Source: Rickettsiales bacterium
GTDB lineage: Bacteria; Pseudomonadota; Alphaproteobacteria; Rs-D84
DNA: 63,236 nucleotides
Direction: 5' to 3'
Assembly: GCA_031283185.1 (NCBI GenBank)
Contig: JAITCH010000010.1
Location: 1-63,236, forward strand
The notes beneath the pieces are model-generated. The model ran no database searches. It was not told the DNA's origin and saw nothing but the letters and a program-made list of their open reading frames with translations. A program made the position numbers and the translations under genes. Below are positions 31,000-39,545 of the stretch, one piece after another (position 1 is the stretch's first letter; each line of letters starts with the position of its first letter).

Positions 31000-31254
31000 A
31001 TGAACGAAAAATCCAATATGAAAATGTTTTTAATTGTGGCGGCGGTGGTGGCTGCGGCATTTGTGGTGGGCTGGGCGGCGAACCGCAAGGGTATGGATGC
31101 GGAAAAGGAAGTTATTGCCGAGGAATGCACCAAGGCGCGCGATAGTGTGAACAAGGCATATAAGAAAGCGAAATTGAAAACTGGACAGGCGATGGAGTCG
31201 GCCAGCGAGCGAATGATGGAAAAGGGTGAAAAATTAATTGAATCTTCCAACTAA
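31000..31254 (+). CDS. Small single-pass membrane protein
   Basis: 84 residues from the ATG at 31000 (AAAGG 8 nt upstream); a GTG at 30991 is less likely. One transmembrane helix (about 8-26) is followed by a long charged helix rich in Lys, Glu and Met, in the style of YtxH or envelope-stress anchor proteins. No enzymatic motif. Confidence 0.7.
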   Translation: MNEKSNMKMFLIVAAVVAAAFVVGWAANRKGMDAEKEVIAEECTKARDSVNKAYKKAKLKTGQAMESASERMMEKGEKLIESSN

Positions 31255-31255
31255 G

Positions 31256-31384
31256 TTCTCCTCCATTGGAGGAGTCCCGCCAAAGGCGGGGAGGTGGTTT
31301 AGCCACATTAAAAGTTGCAGTGTGGTAATGCGTGGTTAAACCACCCCGTCTGCTTCGCAGCCACCCCTCCAACGGAGGGGAATT
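31256..31384. repeat. Dispersed palindromic element, copy 3
   Basis: 129 bp directly behind the 31254 stop codon, with CTCCATTGGAGGAG and CCCCTCCAACGGAGGGG ends and the GGTGGTTTAGCCAC/GTGGTTAAACCACC inner stem. Confidence 0.92.
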
Positions 31385-31429
31385 TTTTTGTTGATTTTTT
31401 GGCGGATGCGGGTTAAAATTTCCGAACTT

Positions 31430-31506
31430 GGCGAAGTAGCTCAGTTGGTTAGAGCGATGGAATCATAATCCACAGGTCGGGGGTTCAAATCCCTCCTTCG
31501 CTACCA
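31430..31506 (+). tRNA. tRNA-Met (CAT), elongator type
   Basis: 77 nt with CCA. Acceptor GGCGAAG/CTTCGCT region, anticodon loop ATCATAA (anticodon CAT), T-arm GGGGGTTCAAATCCC. It resembles alphaproteobacterial elongator tRNA-Met. Confidence 0.93.
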
Positions 31507-31598
31507 AAAACTCTATGCGGAGGAATCTTTGGTTTCGACCCGGCAATTCTAAATTCGCCGCTAATAACGCGGCTCATTAAGAAATGCCTCGGTCGTTA

Positions 31599-31620
31599 TC
31601 AAATCCCTCCTTCGCTACCA
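31599..31620 (+). repeat. Duplicate of the tRNA-Met 3' end (att-like)
   Basis: The 22 bases TCAAATCCCTCCTTCGCTAC plus CA are identical to 31485-31506, the 3' end of tRNA-Met, in direct orientation 114 bp away. This is what integration into a tRNA gene leaves behind. The bases between carry no gene. Confidence 0.85.
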
Positions 31621-31642
31621 CTTTTACCCGGACAGCGTTATT

Positions 31643-32095
31643 ATGATTAGACAAGCAAAAATTTCCGACTCGAAGGCCATTCTTGACCTTGTCAATTCTA
31701 ACGCAAACAAAGGTCTGATGCTTGGCAAAAGTCCATATCAAATCTATCGCAACATTTCCAGTTTTCTCGTGTATGAAAATGATGGTCAAGTAGTCGGATG
31801 CGCGCGCCTTTCCGTCCTGTGGAAAGACATCGCCGAAGTATGTTCGCTTGCCGTCAACCACGACCACAAACTGAAAGGTATCGGACGCGCACTTGTCAAC
31901 GCCTGCCTTGACCAATCGCGCAGCCTGGGAATTTTCCGCGTATTCGCGCTTACCTACGAATGCGAATTTTTTACAAAATGCGGATTCACTGCAATTACTC
32001 GCGACACTCTTCCATACAAAGCATTCGGCGAATGCATGAAATGCCCAAAGGTTGAATGCTGCGATGAACACGCATTTATAATTGATCTAAATTAA
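31643..32095 (+). CDS. argA: N-acetylglutamate synthase, short GNAT form
   Basis: 150 residues. GNAT fold with the acetyl-CoA loop in LKGIGRALVNACL (about residues 73-85) and the family's IAEVCSLAV strand. The C-terminal ALTYECEFFTKCGF and CMKCPKVECCDE features match the short ArgA-type acetyltransferases that make N-acetylglutamate, the first step of arginine synthesis. No other arg gene is in view. The RBS is poor. The gene begins 22 nt after the duplicated tRNA end and is followed 12 nt later by the ABC transporter, so the two may be cotranscribed. Confidence 0.8.
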   Translation: MIRQAKISDSKAILDLVNSNANKGLMLGKSPYQIYRNISSFLVYENDGQVVGCARLSVLWKDIAEVCSLAVNHDHKLKGIGRALVNACLDQSRSLGIFRVFALTYECEFFTKCGFTAITRDTLPYKAFGECMKCPKVECCDEHAFIIDLN

Positions 32096-32107
32096 AGGTA
32101 GTCCAAT

Positions 32108-33880
32108 ATGAAAATCGCTGAATTTTTTTCCAAAGCCAGCAGCACAATCGCTGACCTATATCGCATCTACTTCAAGTCCGATAAAAAAGTTCGGAACATA
32201 TTCCTTGCGTTCCTGATCATATTCACCATACCGACAATCGCCGGAATGGCGTTTCCAATCATAACTGCCGCCGTAGTCAATCTTATCAGTGAAAATCTTT
32301 CAGGTCGTGATGTAATTGGAATAATCATATTATGGATTGCGGCGAATGCGTTCCTCAGCGCGCTCCGTCAACGGATGGATCAACTTTATTGGAATATTGA
32401 ACCGCTCGCCGCGATGGAACTGAAAAACCATATTTATATCAAATTGCTTGGGCGCATTATGAGGATGCCGCAACTGGCCAAGAAACAAAAACAATCCGCG
32501 CAACTTATTCAGGCACTTAGTTCGGCGACCAATCGTGTCGGGCAGATGTCTTATCGCGCGGTTCAATCGTTTTCATATCTGCTGAAATTTATAATTGCGG
32601 GCGGGATTCTTTTCTCGCAGGATTATCTGTATGTTTTTATCATAGTCGGCTTTACCATACTCAGCAGTTATGTGCAGGCTTGGATTCAAAGCAACAGCGC
32701 GTTTGAAACGGCGATGCAGAAAGAAATGGCGATGCAGACCGAGAATCAAGATCACTTGGATAATCACGAAAATATCCGTAATACGGACAGCACGCAGAGT
32801 GTATTTGGCTCGATAAAATCGCAATTTAATGGGTATCGTGATATGTTGCTGAAACTTACATTTCGCCTAGAACGCAGACGCTGGGTTGAAAGCATTGTTC
32901 AGTTTGCATCAACGATGAGCATAACTTTTCTTGCTGTGCAGGACGCGCTGTCCACCGGGCAGGTCGGAACATTTATTTTAATAACCGGTATGGCCGAATG
33001 GATGATTGAAGCGGGAACTTCCATTTCGTTCTTTTGCGGGGATACGGTGTTAGAGGTTAAAAAGTATAAGGCCGCGTTGGCGGAATTGGATTACGATAAA
33101 GAAGTAGACCTGAAAACGGGAAGCGAAGTTTTGCCCACAGGCGCATTGGATATAAAACTGAAAAATGTTTCATTTACATATCCGGGCGAAAAAACGCCAG
33201 TGCTGGACAACCTGTCGCTTGATATAAAAGCGGGCGGGCATATTGCGGTGGTCGGCGATTCCGGCGCGGGTAAATCTACTTTGATTTCTGTAATGCAGCA
33301 TTTGTATGAAATCCAAAATGGCGAAGTTTTCATCGGCGGGAAAAATGTTCGGACGCTTAATGAAGATGCGTTGCTGACGCATATAAATTATTTGGATCAG
33401 CATCCGATTTTCTGGCAGACGAAAAACATCCGGGAAAATCTGTTAATGTTCAAGCCGGATGCAACTGATGCGGATTTGCGCGCGGCTTTGGAACAGGCGA
33501 ACCTTTATGATGAAATTGCGAAAAAGGCAAAGGGTTTGGACGGCGCGGTTGGCGAACTTTCCACTGGGCAGAAACAGCGGCTTGCATTGGCGCGGGCATT
33601 TTTGCGCGATACTCCGATTGTGATTATGGACGAGCCGACAGCAAATTTGGATACCGAAACGCAAGATGAAGTGCTGAGCGCGATACGAAATCTTTCTCAC
33701 GAATCGGGCAAAACAATTATTTTGGCGTCTAATGTTCCGGCGGAAATTGCTTCGGCAAATCGGATTATTTTGTTGGAAGACGGCCGGATTGTGGAAGAGG
33801 GCGCGCCGATAGAATTGATGCGCGATACCAATAGCAAAATCTATTCCCGCTTGCATAAATATAAAGCATTGTTTGAATAA
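32108..33880 (+). CDS. ABC exporter, fused membrane and ATPase domains
   Basis: 590 residues. Residues 1-330 carry the type-I exporter membrane domain with about six helices. The ATPase domain has Walker A GDSGAGKS (383-390), signature LSTGQ (from 484; LSGGQ in most relatives) and Walker B IVIMDEP (about 505-511). One such half-transporter works as a homodimer in the inner membrane, exporting lipid, peptide or drug; the substrate cannot be predicted. AAAGGTAG lies upstream. It follows the acetyltransferase closely. Confidence 0.93.
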   Translation: MKIAEFFSKASSTIADLYRIYFKSDKKVRNIFLAFLIIFTIPTIAGMAFPIITAAVVNLISENLSGRDVIGIIILWIAANAFLSALRQRMDQLYWNIEPLAAMELKNHIYIKLLGRIMRMPQLAKKQKQSAQLIQALSSATNRVGQMSYRAVQSFSYLLKFIIAGGILFSQDYLYVFIIVGFTILSSYVQAWIQSNSAFETAMQKEMAMQTENQDHLDNHENIRNTDSTQSVFGSIKSQFNGYRDMLLKLTFRLERRRWVESIVQFASTMSITFLAVQDALSTGQVGTFILITGMAEWMIEAGTSISFFCGDTVLEVKKYKAALAELDYDKEVDLKTGSEVLPTGALDIKLKNVSFTYPGEKTPVLDNLSLDIKAGGHIAVVGDSGAGKSTLISVMQHLYEIQNGEVFIGGKNVRTLNEDALLTHINYLDQHPIFWQTKNIRENLLMFKPDATDADLRAALEQANLYDEIAKKAKGLDGAVGELSTGQKQRLALARAFLRDTPIVIMDEPTANLDTETQDEVLSAIRNLSHESGKTIILASNVPAEIASANRIILLEDGRIVEEGAPIELMRDTNSKIYSRLHKYKALFE

Positions 33881-33919
33881 TAGGAAAAGCCGCCTACTGC
33901 AAACATTTTTCATCTGCGA

Positions 33920-33925
33920 TACAAT
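33920..33925 (+). promoter_or_regulatory. -10 box of the PEBP gene, leaderless start
   Basis: TACAAT, then GCGGGT, then the ATG at 33932. The -35 region is weak. No Shine-Dalgarno. Confidence 0.6.
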
Positions 33926-33931
33926 GCGGGT

Positions 33932-34444
33932 ATGAAAAAATTATTATTTTTTATTTTCCCATTGTTCGCTTTTTCGGCGCACGCATTGACATTATCCAGC
34001 GACAGCATTTCAGAAGACGAAATGATGATTTCCGACCAGGCGGCATTTGATTGCGGCGGACAAAATATCTCGCCGGACTTGCGGTGGGATGATGTCCCGT
34101 CCGGCACGAAAAGTTTTGCCCTTATAATGCACGATCCATTAGCCAAGCGCGAAGATGGATTTTATCATTGGATTGTTGCGGACATTCCGTCTGACATAAA
34201 TGACATTGCTGCGGGCGAAAGTTTTGCCCCGCCAGCCCGCGACATTCCGGGGACTTCGGGTATCCACGGATATTACGGCGCGTGCCCGCCGAATAGCGAA
34301 CGGCATTTTTATGTCTTCACAATTTACGCGCTGAATGTCGTGGATGCGGGCATTCCGTCTGATGCAACGCCAAGTGATATAGAAAAGATATTTGAGAGCC
34401 GCGCAATCGCCAGCGCGTCCATCACTGCTGTTTATCAGAGGTAA
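33932..34444 (+). CDS. Periplasmic PEBP (YbhB/YbcL) family protein
   Basis: 170 residues. Signal peptide 1-18 (ends FSAHA), then the phosphatidylethanolamine-binding-protein fold: GGQNISPDLRWDDVP, FALIMHDPLA, HWIVADIP and GYYGACPPN.ERHFY. These are the ligand-pocket motifs of bacterial PEBPs, related to Raf kinase inhibitor protein. Bacterial members are stable periplasmic or cytoplasmic proteins of unclear role. The length is normal. Its 3' end overlaps the convergent murA by 23 nt. Confidence 0.9.
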   Translation: MKKLLFFIFPLFAFSAHALTLSSDSISEDEMMISDQAAFDCGGQNISPDLRWDDVPSGTKSFALIMHDPLAKREDGFYHWIVADIPSDINDIAAGESFAPPARDIPGTSGIHGYYGACPPNSERHFYVFTIYALNVVDAGIPSDATPSDIEKIFESRAIASASITAVYQR

Positions 34445-35831
34445 TTTCGGGTAATGGCGGCAAATTTTGTCCGTTTTCGGATTGCCGCAAATTTACACCA
34501 ATTCGCTGTAAATTGCTAATCAAGTCCGGGTATCCGCGCAGCGCGTAAGCAGGGTCTTCAATTTTGCTGATGCCACTAGCGGCGGCGGCGGCGATTATAA
34601 GTGCAAATGTCCCGCGCAAGTCCATTCCGTTCGCATTGGCGGCGTGAAGTTCGGACGGACGAATTGTGATTTTTAATATCTCTTCAAGGCGTTGATTTTG
34701 TGTTTGGAAAGTTTGTGTGGAATAATTCAATCCGAATTTTTCCAATTCTGCAAGATGCGCTTTCCGTCCCGGCCAAAGTGGATCAAATATGTGCGATTCG
34801 CTGTTCGCGCCCGCCAGCACTGGCGACCAGACCTGCTGCATATCTGTTTCCTTGCCGGGAATTGGCGACATCATAAATTTCTGTCCGCGGAATGTATCGA
34901 CATTTGTGAAATCTAAATAGATTCCGTCCGCCCGTTCATCGACATTTTTGCGTCCGATGATTTCGATAACCGAATTCAGCCAAGGTCTGCACGATTCTTC
35001 ATCCGCGCCTGATAACATAATCGCGCTTCGTGTGGCAAAGGCCAGCATTGCGTATGACCCGGCCTCTAACCTGTCGGGCATTATGGCTACATCTGCGCCG
35101 CGAAGCAATTCGCCGCGCCCGCATGACATTTTCCCGGTGGAAAATGTGCCGCGGATATTAGCGCCCATTCGGTTTAATATCTGAACGAAGTGCGGAACTT
35201 CCGGCTCTAATGACGCGGGGCAAATCATTTTGTCCGTTCGTTGTGTGGCGACCGAAAGCAACCAGTGGAATGTCGCGCCGTGTGATACCTTGCGCGTGGA
35301 AAACATCGGAGAATTGTCGTCAGGTTCGCGGGCGGGTAAAATCAATTCCATTGAATCGCCCAATTCTTTTATCTCTGCGCCGAAGACATTTTCTATCAGG
35401 TCTGTATGGAATCCGAATGGGCGGCCGCCGAACGAACATCCGCCCGGAACCTTGATTGAGATGCGATCAAATTCGTGCGTTATTGCAAATCGTGCTAGCA
35501 GGGGTCCCCACAAGTAATAACTGGCGCGGAATTTTGATGCTTCGTCCGACAAAACATTTGAAGTAATTTTCGCCGCGTGAAGTTTCATCACGCGACTGGC
35601 GGGATAAAATTGAATATCACACCCCAGGCCAATCATAATGCGCCCCATATCCAAGACATCCGATATATGCGGCACATTGCGGAGTATAACAGGTTGGTCG
35701 GTAAGTAGCGCGGCGGCCATAACGCCCAGGACTTCGTTCTTTGCGCCGCTGATGTTTATGGTGGCATTCGGGACAAGTTTTTGTCCGCCGTTAATTTCAA
35801 TATAATCGGGTATGAAGAAATTATTTTTCAT
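34422..35831 (-). CDS. murA: UDP-N-acetylglucosamine 1-carboxyvinyltransferase
   Basis: 469 residues from the ATG at 35831. EPSP-synthase fold. Visible active-site pieces are SGAKNEVLGVMAAALL near the N-terminus, the catalytic-Cys loop PGGCSFGGRPFGFH, and the TDMQ motif (Asp of E. coli Asp305). MurA transfers enolpyruvate from PEP to UDP-GlcNAc, the first committed step of peptidoglycan synthesis, in the cytoplasm. It is about 50 residues longer than E. coli MurA and rather divergent, so a second MurA-like enzyme elsewhere cannot be excluded. The start overlaps the stop of the permease gene, so the two form an operon. Confidence 0.85.
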   Translation of the reverse strand: MKNNFFIPDYIEINGGQKLVPNATINISGAKNEVLGVMAAALLTDQPVILRNVPHISDVLDMGRIMIGLGCDIQFYPASRVMKLHAAKITSNVLSDEASKFRASYYLWGPLLARFAITHEFDRISIKVPGGCSFGGRPFGFHTDLIENVFGAEIKELGDSMELILPAREPDDNSPMFSTRKVSHGATFHWLLSVATQRTDKMICPASLEPEVPHFVQILNRMGANIRGTFSTGKMSCGRGELLRGADVAIMPDRLEAGSYAMLAFATRSAIMLSGADEESCRPWLNSVIEIIGRKNVDERADGIYLDFTNVDTFRGQKFMMSPIPGKETDMQQVWSPVLAGANSESHIFDPLWPGRKAHLAELEKFGLNYSTQTFQTQNQRLEEILKITIRPSELHAANANGMDLRGTFALIIAAAAASGISKIEDPAYALRGYPDLISNLQRIGVNLRQSENGQNLPPLPEITSDKQQ

Positions 35832-36828
35832 CGTCAGGCAACTCGCCATTGGCGGATATTAGCACCGCGGCGGGGCGCAACTTTTTAATATGGCTTGCGA
35901 CTATGAACGCGGCGACAAGTAGCGGCACTGAAAAGAACATTCCGACCGCGCCCCACATCATTCCCCAAAAGACTAGGTTGATTAAAATCGCAAGGGTGGA
36001 CAGGTTGAGAGTCTTGCCCATTATGCGCGGTTCTAATATGTTGGCGAATAAAATTTGCAGGCCGATAAGGAGGATTGACATCCATAACGCGGCGACTGGC
36101 GACAGGCTTGCGAACGCATAAACGACCGGGAGTGATACTGCGATAAACGAGCCGAATGTCGGAATGTAGTTTAATATGAAGATTAAAAATGCCCAGAACA
36201 GCGCAAGGTCAATTCCAACGATACTCATAACTATGTAAGAGCAGATAGCGGTGCTGAGTGATATTGCGGTTTTGACGAACAGGTATCTTTTGATGCCCGA
36301 GTTGATTTTCGACAGGATTTTATGAAGCCGTTTATAGTGGTCTTTGTTATTCATCAAGTGTTGAAGTTTTTTGTCGAATGTGTGTTGTTCAATAAACATA
36401 AATAGGACATAGATTGCGACAACTCCGAGGGACGCGGCGAGTTCGGCGACAGAAAGGCTGGCGGACATAAAAATCCTTTGTGCATCGGGCACCCAGGACA
36501 TATCCAATGTAAAGCCGATTGATTTGGCGATGTATGAAATCAGCCCGGATATTTTTGATTCAATTTGCGGAAGTTTTTCTTGGAATTGTTTAACGACCGG
36601 GGCGATGTTTTGGATAAAGACAAGGGCAAAGATTCCGAATGTGGCGATTGATGCGGCGAGCGACGCGCATCCGACCCACCAGGCTTTTGCGGGCATAAGT
36701 CTTTTATAGTATTCGGCGACTGCGTTGAGTAGATACCAAATGAAGACGGCGACGAGTAAGGGCGCGATTAATGCCTGCCCAAATTTCAAGACGCCGATAA
36801 TTAACATACTAATCAAAACCCAGTTCAT
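35821..36828 (-). CDS. AI-2E transporter (PerM/UPF0118) family membrane protein
   Basis: 335 residues with a pattern of about eight hydrophobic segments: two at the N-terminus, one at 60-80, one at 150-165, and a C-terminal cluster (210-325) including FWAFLIFILNYIPTFGSFIA and the LSPVAALW region, typical of this family. Members move small molecules or ions across the inner membrane. The direction and substrate are unknown. It is the upstream partner of murA. Confidence 0.9.
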   Translation of the reverse strand: MNWVLISMLIIGVLKFGQALIAPLLVAVFIWYLLNAVAEYYKRLMPAKAWWVGCASLAASIATFGIFALVFIQNIAPVVKQFQEKLPQIESKISGLISYIAKSIGFTLDMSWVPDAQRIFMSASLSVAELAASLGVVAIYVLFMFIEQHTFDKKLQHLMNNKDHYKRLHKILSKINSGIKRYLFVKTAISLSTAICSYIVMSIVGIDLALFWAFLIFILNYIPTFGSFIAVSLPVVYAFASLSPVAALWMSILLIGLQILFANILEPRIMGKTLNLSTLAILINLVFWGMMWGAVGMFFSVPLLVAAFIVASHIKKLRPAAVLISANGELPDDEK

Positions 36829-36840
36829 AATTTATCCTTT

Positions 36841-36900
36841 TAATTCCCCGCCAATGGTGGCGGGGTGCGCCCAAAGGGCGCGGGGTGGTTAGACCCAATA
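36841..36900. repeat. Degenerate or variant palindromic element
   Basis: CCCCGCCAATGGTGGCGGGG followed by GGGCGCGGGGTGGTTAGACC, resembling one arm and part of the core of the dispersed element. Confidence 0.5.
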
Positions 36901-36924
36901 CTCTACACCACCTGCCCGAAATTC

Positions 36925-37007
36925 TCAACCTTAAAATTTTGTCCTTGACTTTTTATGCGGGGGGGGGGTAGCCTTATAGGAAAATAAGCCGATAGCCGCG
37001 CTTATTC
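36925..37007 (+). promoter_or_regulatory. Promoter with G10 tract (OMP gene 1)
   Basis: 83 bp, 82 identical to 38626-38708. TTGACT (36945-36950), then a 24-bp spacer containing ten G (36959-36968), then TATAGG (36975-36980). A hairpin AATAAGC/GCTTATT (36983-37006) follows. The rRNA promoter starts with the same TTGACTTTTTA but has a 17-bp spacer. Slippage in the G run would move the spacer in and out of range. Confidence 0.8.
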
Positions 37008-37035
37008 GCAACCCCAATAAGGAAAGGTCATAAAA

Positions 37036-37659
37036 ATGAAAAACTTGTCCATTTTAACAATCGCTGCTATGGCGTTGATTTTCAGCGGAGTATTTTTCGA
37101 TGCCAAGGCACAATATATTTCCGGCAAAGTTGGTTATACTTCGTTCAGCGATGTTGCAACAACACCGGGAAGTTTCGCATTTTCATTGGCTTATGGATTC
37201 GGTGGTGATGTAAGCGAAACCGTCGGACTTAGAGGTGAATTTGAATATGCTAATCTAGGTAATTGGAATACAAAAATCAATTCTTATACGGATGTAAACA
37301 ATTGGGAGAAAGGCAAATCAAGCACAAATGTTAACGCATATCTCGCCAATGTATATATAGACTTCTTAAAAGATTTTAAGGTAAAGCCATATATAAGTGC
37401 ATCAGGTGGATTCGTTAACACTAGCACTAAAAATAATTATGAATATAAATGGAAGATTGGTGTAGTTCAGGAAGAGGGGATGGAAGTTGGAACCGACTCT
37501 CTATTATCAATAGCCTATGGCTTTGGTGCAGGTGCAAGCACAGATATAACCAAAAGTCTGAAAGCGGATGCGGGTGTCCGTTTAGTATTCGCTAGCATTG
37601 AAGGGGAGTCATTTAATAAAATAATCAACGCGTCTGTTGGTCTAAGGTATGAGTTTTAA
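37036..37659 (+). CDS. Outer-membrane beta-barrel protein 1
   Basis: 207 residues. AAGGAAAGG RBS, signal peptide 1-25 (ends DAKA), then alternating amphipathic strands (YISGKVGYTSF, FAFSLAYGFGG, VGLRGEFEYANL, NVYIDFL) and a terminal beta-signal GLRYEF ending in Phe. This fits an eight-stranded OmpA/Omp25-like barrel inserted by BAM. Expression is probably phase-variable through the G10 promoter. The 3' end overlaps the convergent Fic gene by 18 nt. Confidence 0.85.
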   Translation: MKNLSILTIAAMALIFSGVFFDAKAQYISGKVGYTSFSDVATTPGSFAFSLAYGFGGDVSETVGLRGEFEYANLGNWNTKINSYTDVNNWEKGKSSTNVNAYLANVYIDFLKDFKVKPYISASGGFVNTSTKNNYEYKWKIGVVQEEGMEVGTDSLLSIAYGFGAGASTDITKSLKADAGVRLVFASIEGESFNKIINASVGLRYEF

Positions 37660-38562
37660 TTTCTTCAATTCTCTAACTTGTGATTTATCAAACAGGATAT
37701 AGCCGCTTTGGCTATATCCTGCGGGCTTTAATTTATTCTCTTTCACCCAATAGCGTATGGTGGATGTGGGCAGCCCAGCCAAGTCCGCGAACTTTGCAAT
37801 AGTCAACATTTTTTGCGGATTAACCGCGGCCTTGTCCAACAGGTCAATTACCATAGACAGCGACCTGGATAACGCGCCCAACATAAATTTTTCATATTGG
37901 GTATTGTCTTGCGTCAGTTGATATTTTTCCAATGCCATAAGATAACGCCGCCTGTCAATCTTGCGGATTATTATCGGCGCATAGCCCGCGTTTAGCAACA
38001 TCATATTCATTAATAGGCGGCTTGTGCGGCCATTGCCGTCAATAAAGGGATGAATAGATACCAAGCGAAAATGCGCCGTGATAGATTTTTGGACGGCATT
38101 GTCGGTTTTTGTTTTCAGCCATTTGTTAAATTCGCACATTAATTCCGGGACTTTCAGATGATTGGGTAGAATAACCCGCGAACCGCTGATACGGACATGA
38201 ACATTGCGATAGTGTCCGGCATTGTCGTCGTCTATGCCGGTTAGAATTTTTTTATGAATGGCCAGGATCAGGTTTTCATCTATGGGCGCGCCGGAAAAGA
38301 TTGCATCAAGCGCGAAATCAAATGCGACTGAATGATTTTTTGCCTCGATGTAGTCTTTCAGCGGTTTAGATCCGCCGGTTATTTCTTCGGCGATGGCAAG
38401 TTCGGTTTCGCGGCGCGAAAGGGTGTTGCCCTCTATGGCGTTGGAAGTGTAGGCGAGTTCGGTTTTCAGCCAGTTGTTCAGGGTGTGGCGATTGTTCTTG
38501 TTGGATAATAGTTTGTCCAACTTTGCTTTTTTTGCGGTAATTGTCTGAATAATTTTATCCAT
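37642..38562 (-). CDS. Fic-family AMP-transferase with C-terminal HTH
   Basis: 306 residues from the ATG at 38562 (AAAGG 8 nt upstream). An N-terminal inhibitory helix motif SNAIEGN (about 40-46) is followed by the Fic core HPFIDGNGRTSR (from residue 171) with the catalytic His. The last 55 residues form a MerR/excisionase-like HTH (KFADLAGLPTSTIRYWVKEN). Fic enzymes transfer AMP or another nucleotide to protein hydroxyls; class II members are auto-inhibited. The HTH and a large inverted repeat upstream suggest autoregulation. It lies between two outer-membrane genes and reads against them. Confidence 0.92.
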   Translation of the reverse strand: MDKIIQTITAKKAKLDKLLSNKNNRHTLNNWLKTELAYTSNAIEGNTLSRRETELAIAEEITGGSKPLKDYIEAKNHSVAFDFALDAIFSGAPIDENLILAIHKKILTGIDDDNAGHYRNVHVRISGSRVILPNHLKVPELMCEFNKWLKTKTDNAVQKSITAHFRLVSIHPFIDGNGRTSRLLMNMMLLNAGYAPIIIRKIDRRRYLMALEKYQLTQDNTQYEKFMLGALSRSLSMVIDLLDKAAVNPQKMLTIAKFADLAGLPTSTIRYWVKENKLKPAGYSQSGYILFDKSQVRELKKLKLIP

Positions 38563-38576
38563 AGTTTGACCTTTAT

Positions 38577-38610
38577 ACTTCATAGTTTGCATTTTTAATA
38601 ACTATGAAGT
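38577..38610. promoter_or_regulatory. Inverted repeat, probable Fic operator
   Basis: ACTTCATAGTT and AACTATGAAGT, perfect 11-bp arms with a 12-nt gap, 15 nt upstream of the Fic start codon. ACTATG also recurs at the start codon. It suits a dimeric HTH protein. Confidence 0.65.
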
Positions 38611-38625
38611 AGTTAGCGCAAAAAG

Positions 38626-38708
38626 TCAACCTTAAAATTTTGTCCTTGACTTTTTATGCGGGGGGGGGGTAGCCTTATAGGAAAATAAGCCGATAACCGC
38701 GCTTATTC
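38626..38708 (+). promoter_or_regulatory. Promoter with G10 tract (OMP gene 2)
   Basis: Twin of 36925-37007 with one mismatch. TTGACT 38646-38651, G10 at 38660-38669, TATAGG 38676-38681, and the same downstream hairpin. Confidence 0.8.
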
Positions 38709-38735
38709 ATCCGTATAAAGGCAAAGGAGTCTAAA

Positions 38736-39362
38736 ATGAAAAAACTTTTAATGGCGATGGTTTTGTTGTCTGCGATTACAAATATCGCGTCCGCAAATGA
38801 TGGTGAAAAATCTGATGCTTGGTCAAAAATGCAATGGTATGTTGGTGCTGGTCTCGCAGGACAATCAACGGCAGTTGATATGGGCTATAATGGATTAAAA
38901 ATCTTCACAGCGGAAACTTCCAATGGCGGAATAAATCTTAACGGCGGAGTTAAATGGAAATATCTTCGTCTGGGCGCAGACATAACATCTACATCTGGAA
39001 CAGGCGAATTAAGTAGTGTCCTTTTAGATATGTATGCGGACGGCGATGTTTCATCTGTTAAATATGCGTTAGAAGGCGTTGGTGTAATTCCTGTAAGTGA
39101 AATGGTTTCATTGGAAGCGGGTGTTTCAGTCGGCGCAATTGCAAACAAGTTGAAAGGCGCGGGCGGAGTTTGTATTGAAGGTTTTAGTTGTGCAAACTTT
39201 TACGGCGTGTATGGCTTGCTATTAGGAGTCATTATAAACTTTACTGAAAACCACGCGATGACCATTCAGATGAAGGGCTTTGGGTATGGCGGAACTGACA
39301 CGGGCATTGATTACAGCGGCGCGGTTGGCGAATTCGCGTTAGGATATAGGTATTCGTTTTAA
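38736..39362 (+). CDS. Outer-membrane beta-barrel protein 2
   Basis: 208 residues. AAAGGAG RBS, signal peptide 1-20 (ends IASA), then strands such as WYVGAGLAGQS, KYLRLGADITS and AMTIQMKGFGYGG, and a terminal ALGYRYSF beta-signal. One pair of Cys near residue 146-152. Although its promoter is almost identical to that of gene 1, the protein has diverged strongly from it. Probably an outer-membrane protein under phase-variable control. Confidence 0.85.
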   Translation: MKKLLMAMVLLSAITNIASANDGEKSDAWSKMQWYVGAGLAGQSTAVDMGYNGLKIFTAETSNGGINLNGGVKWKYLRLGADITSTSGTGELSSVLLDMYADGDVSSVKYALEGVGVIPVSEMVSLEAGVSVGAIANKLKGAGGVCIEGFSCANFYGVYGLLLGVIINFTENHAMTIQMKGFGYGGTDTGIDYSGAVGEFALGYRYSF

Positions 39363-39369
39363 GTCCAAA

Positions 39370-39530
39370 GTTCTCCTCCTGTCTTGTCAGCCCCGCGCAG
39401 GCGGGGCTAGGGCTTAAAACCGCGGGCGAAGCCCGCAAACTAAAAGCGGCACTTTGTGCCGCTTAGATTTTTAGCCCTATTCCCGCCTTCGCGGGAATGA
39501 CAAAAATTGCAGGGCAATTTTTGTAAAATG
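39370..39530. repeat. Palindrome cluster after OMP gene 2
   Basis: Nested hairpins: AGCCCCGC/GCGGGGCT, GCGGGC/GCCCGC, AGCGGCAC/GTGCCGCT and ATTCCCGC/GCGGGAAT. AGGGCT...AGCCCT encloses the middle ones. REP-like; may terminate both the OMP gene and sufC. Confidence 0.7.
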
Positions 39531-39545
39531 TTTTGGTTTGAGTAA

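Noticed and set aside
31507-31598. tmRNA or a second tRNA behind tRNA-Met
   Set aside because: Only the last 22 tRNA bases recur. The upstream part forms no cloverleaf and has no tmRNA tag sequence.
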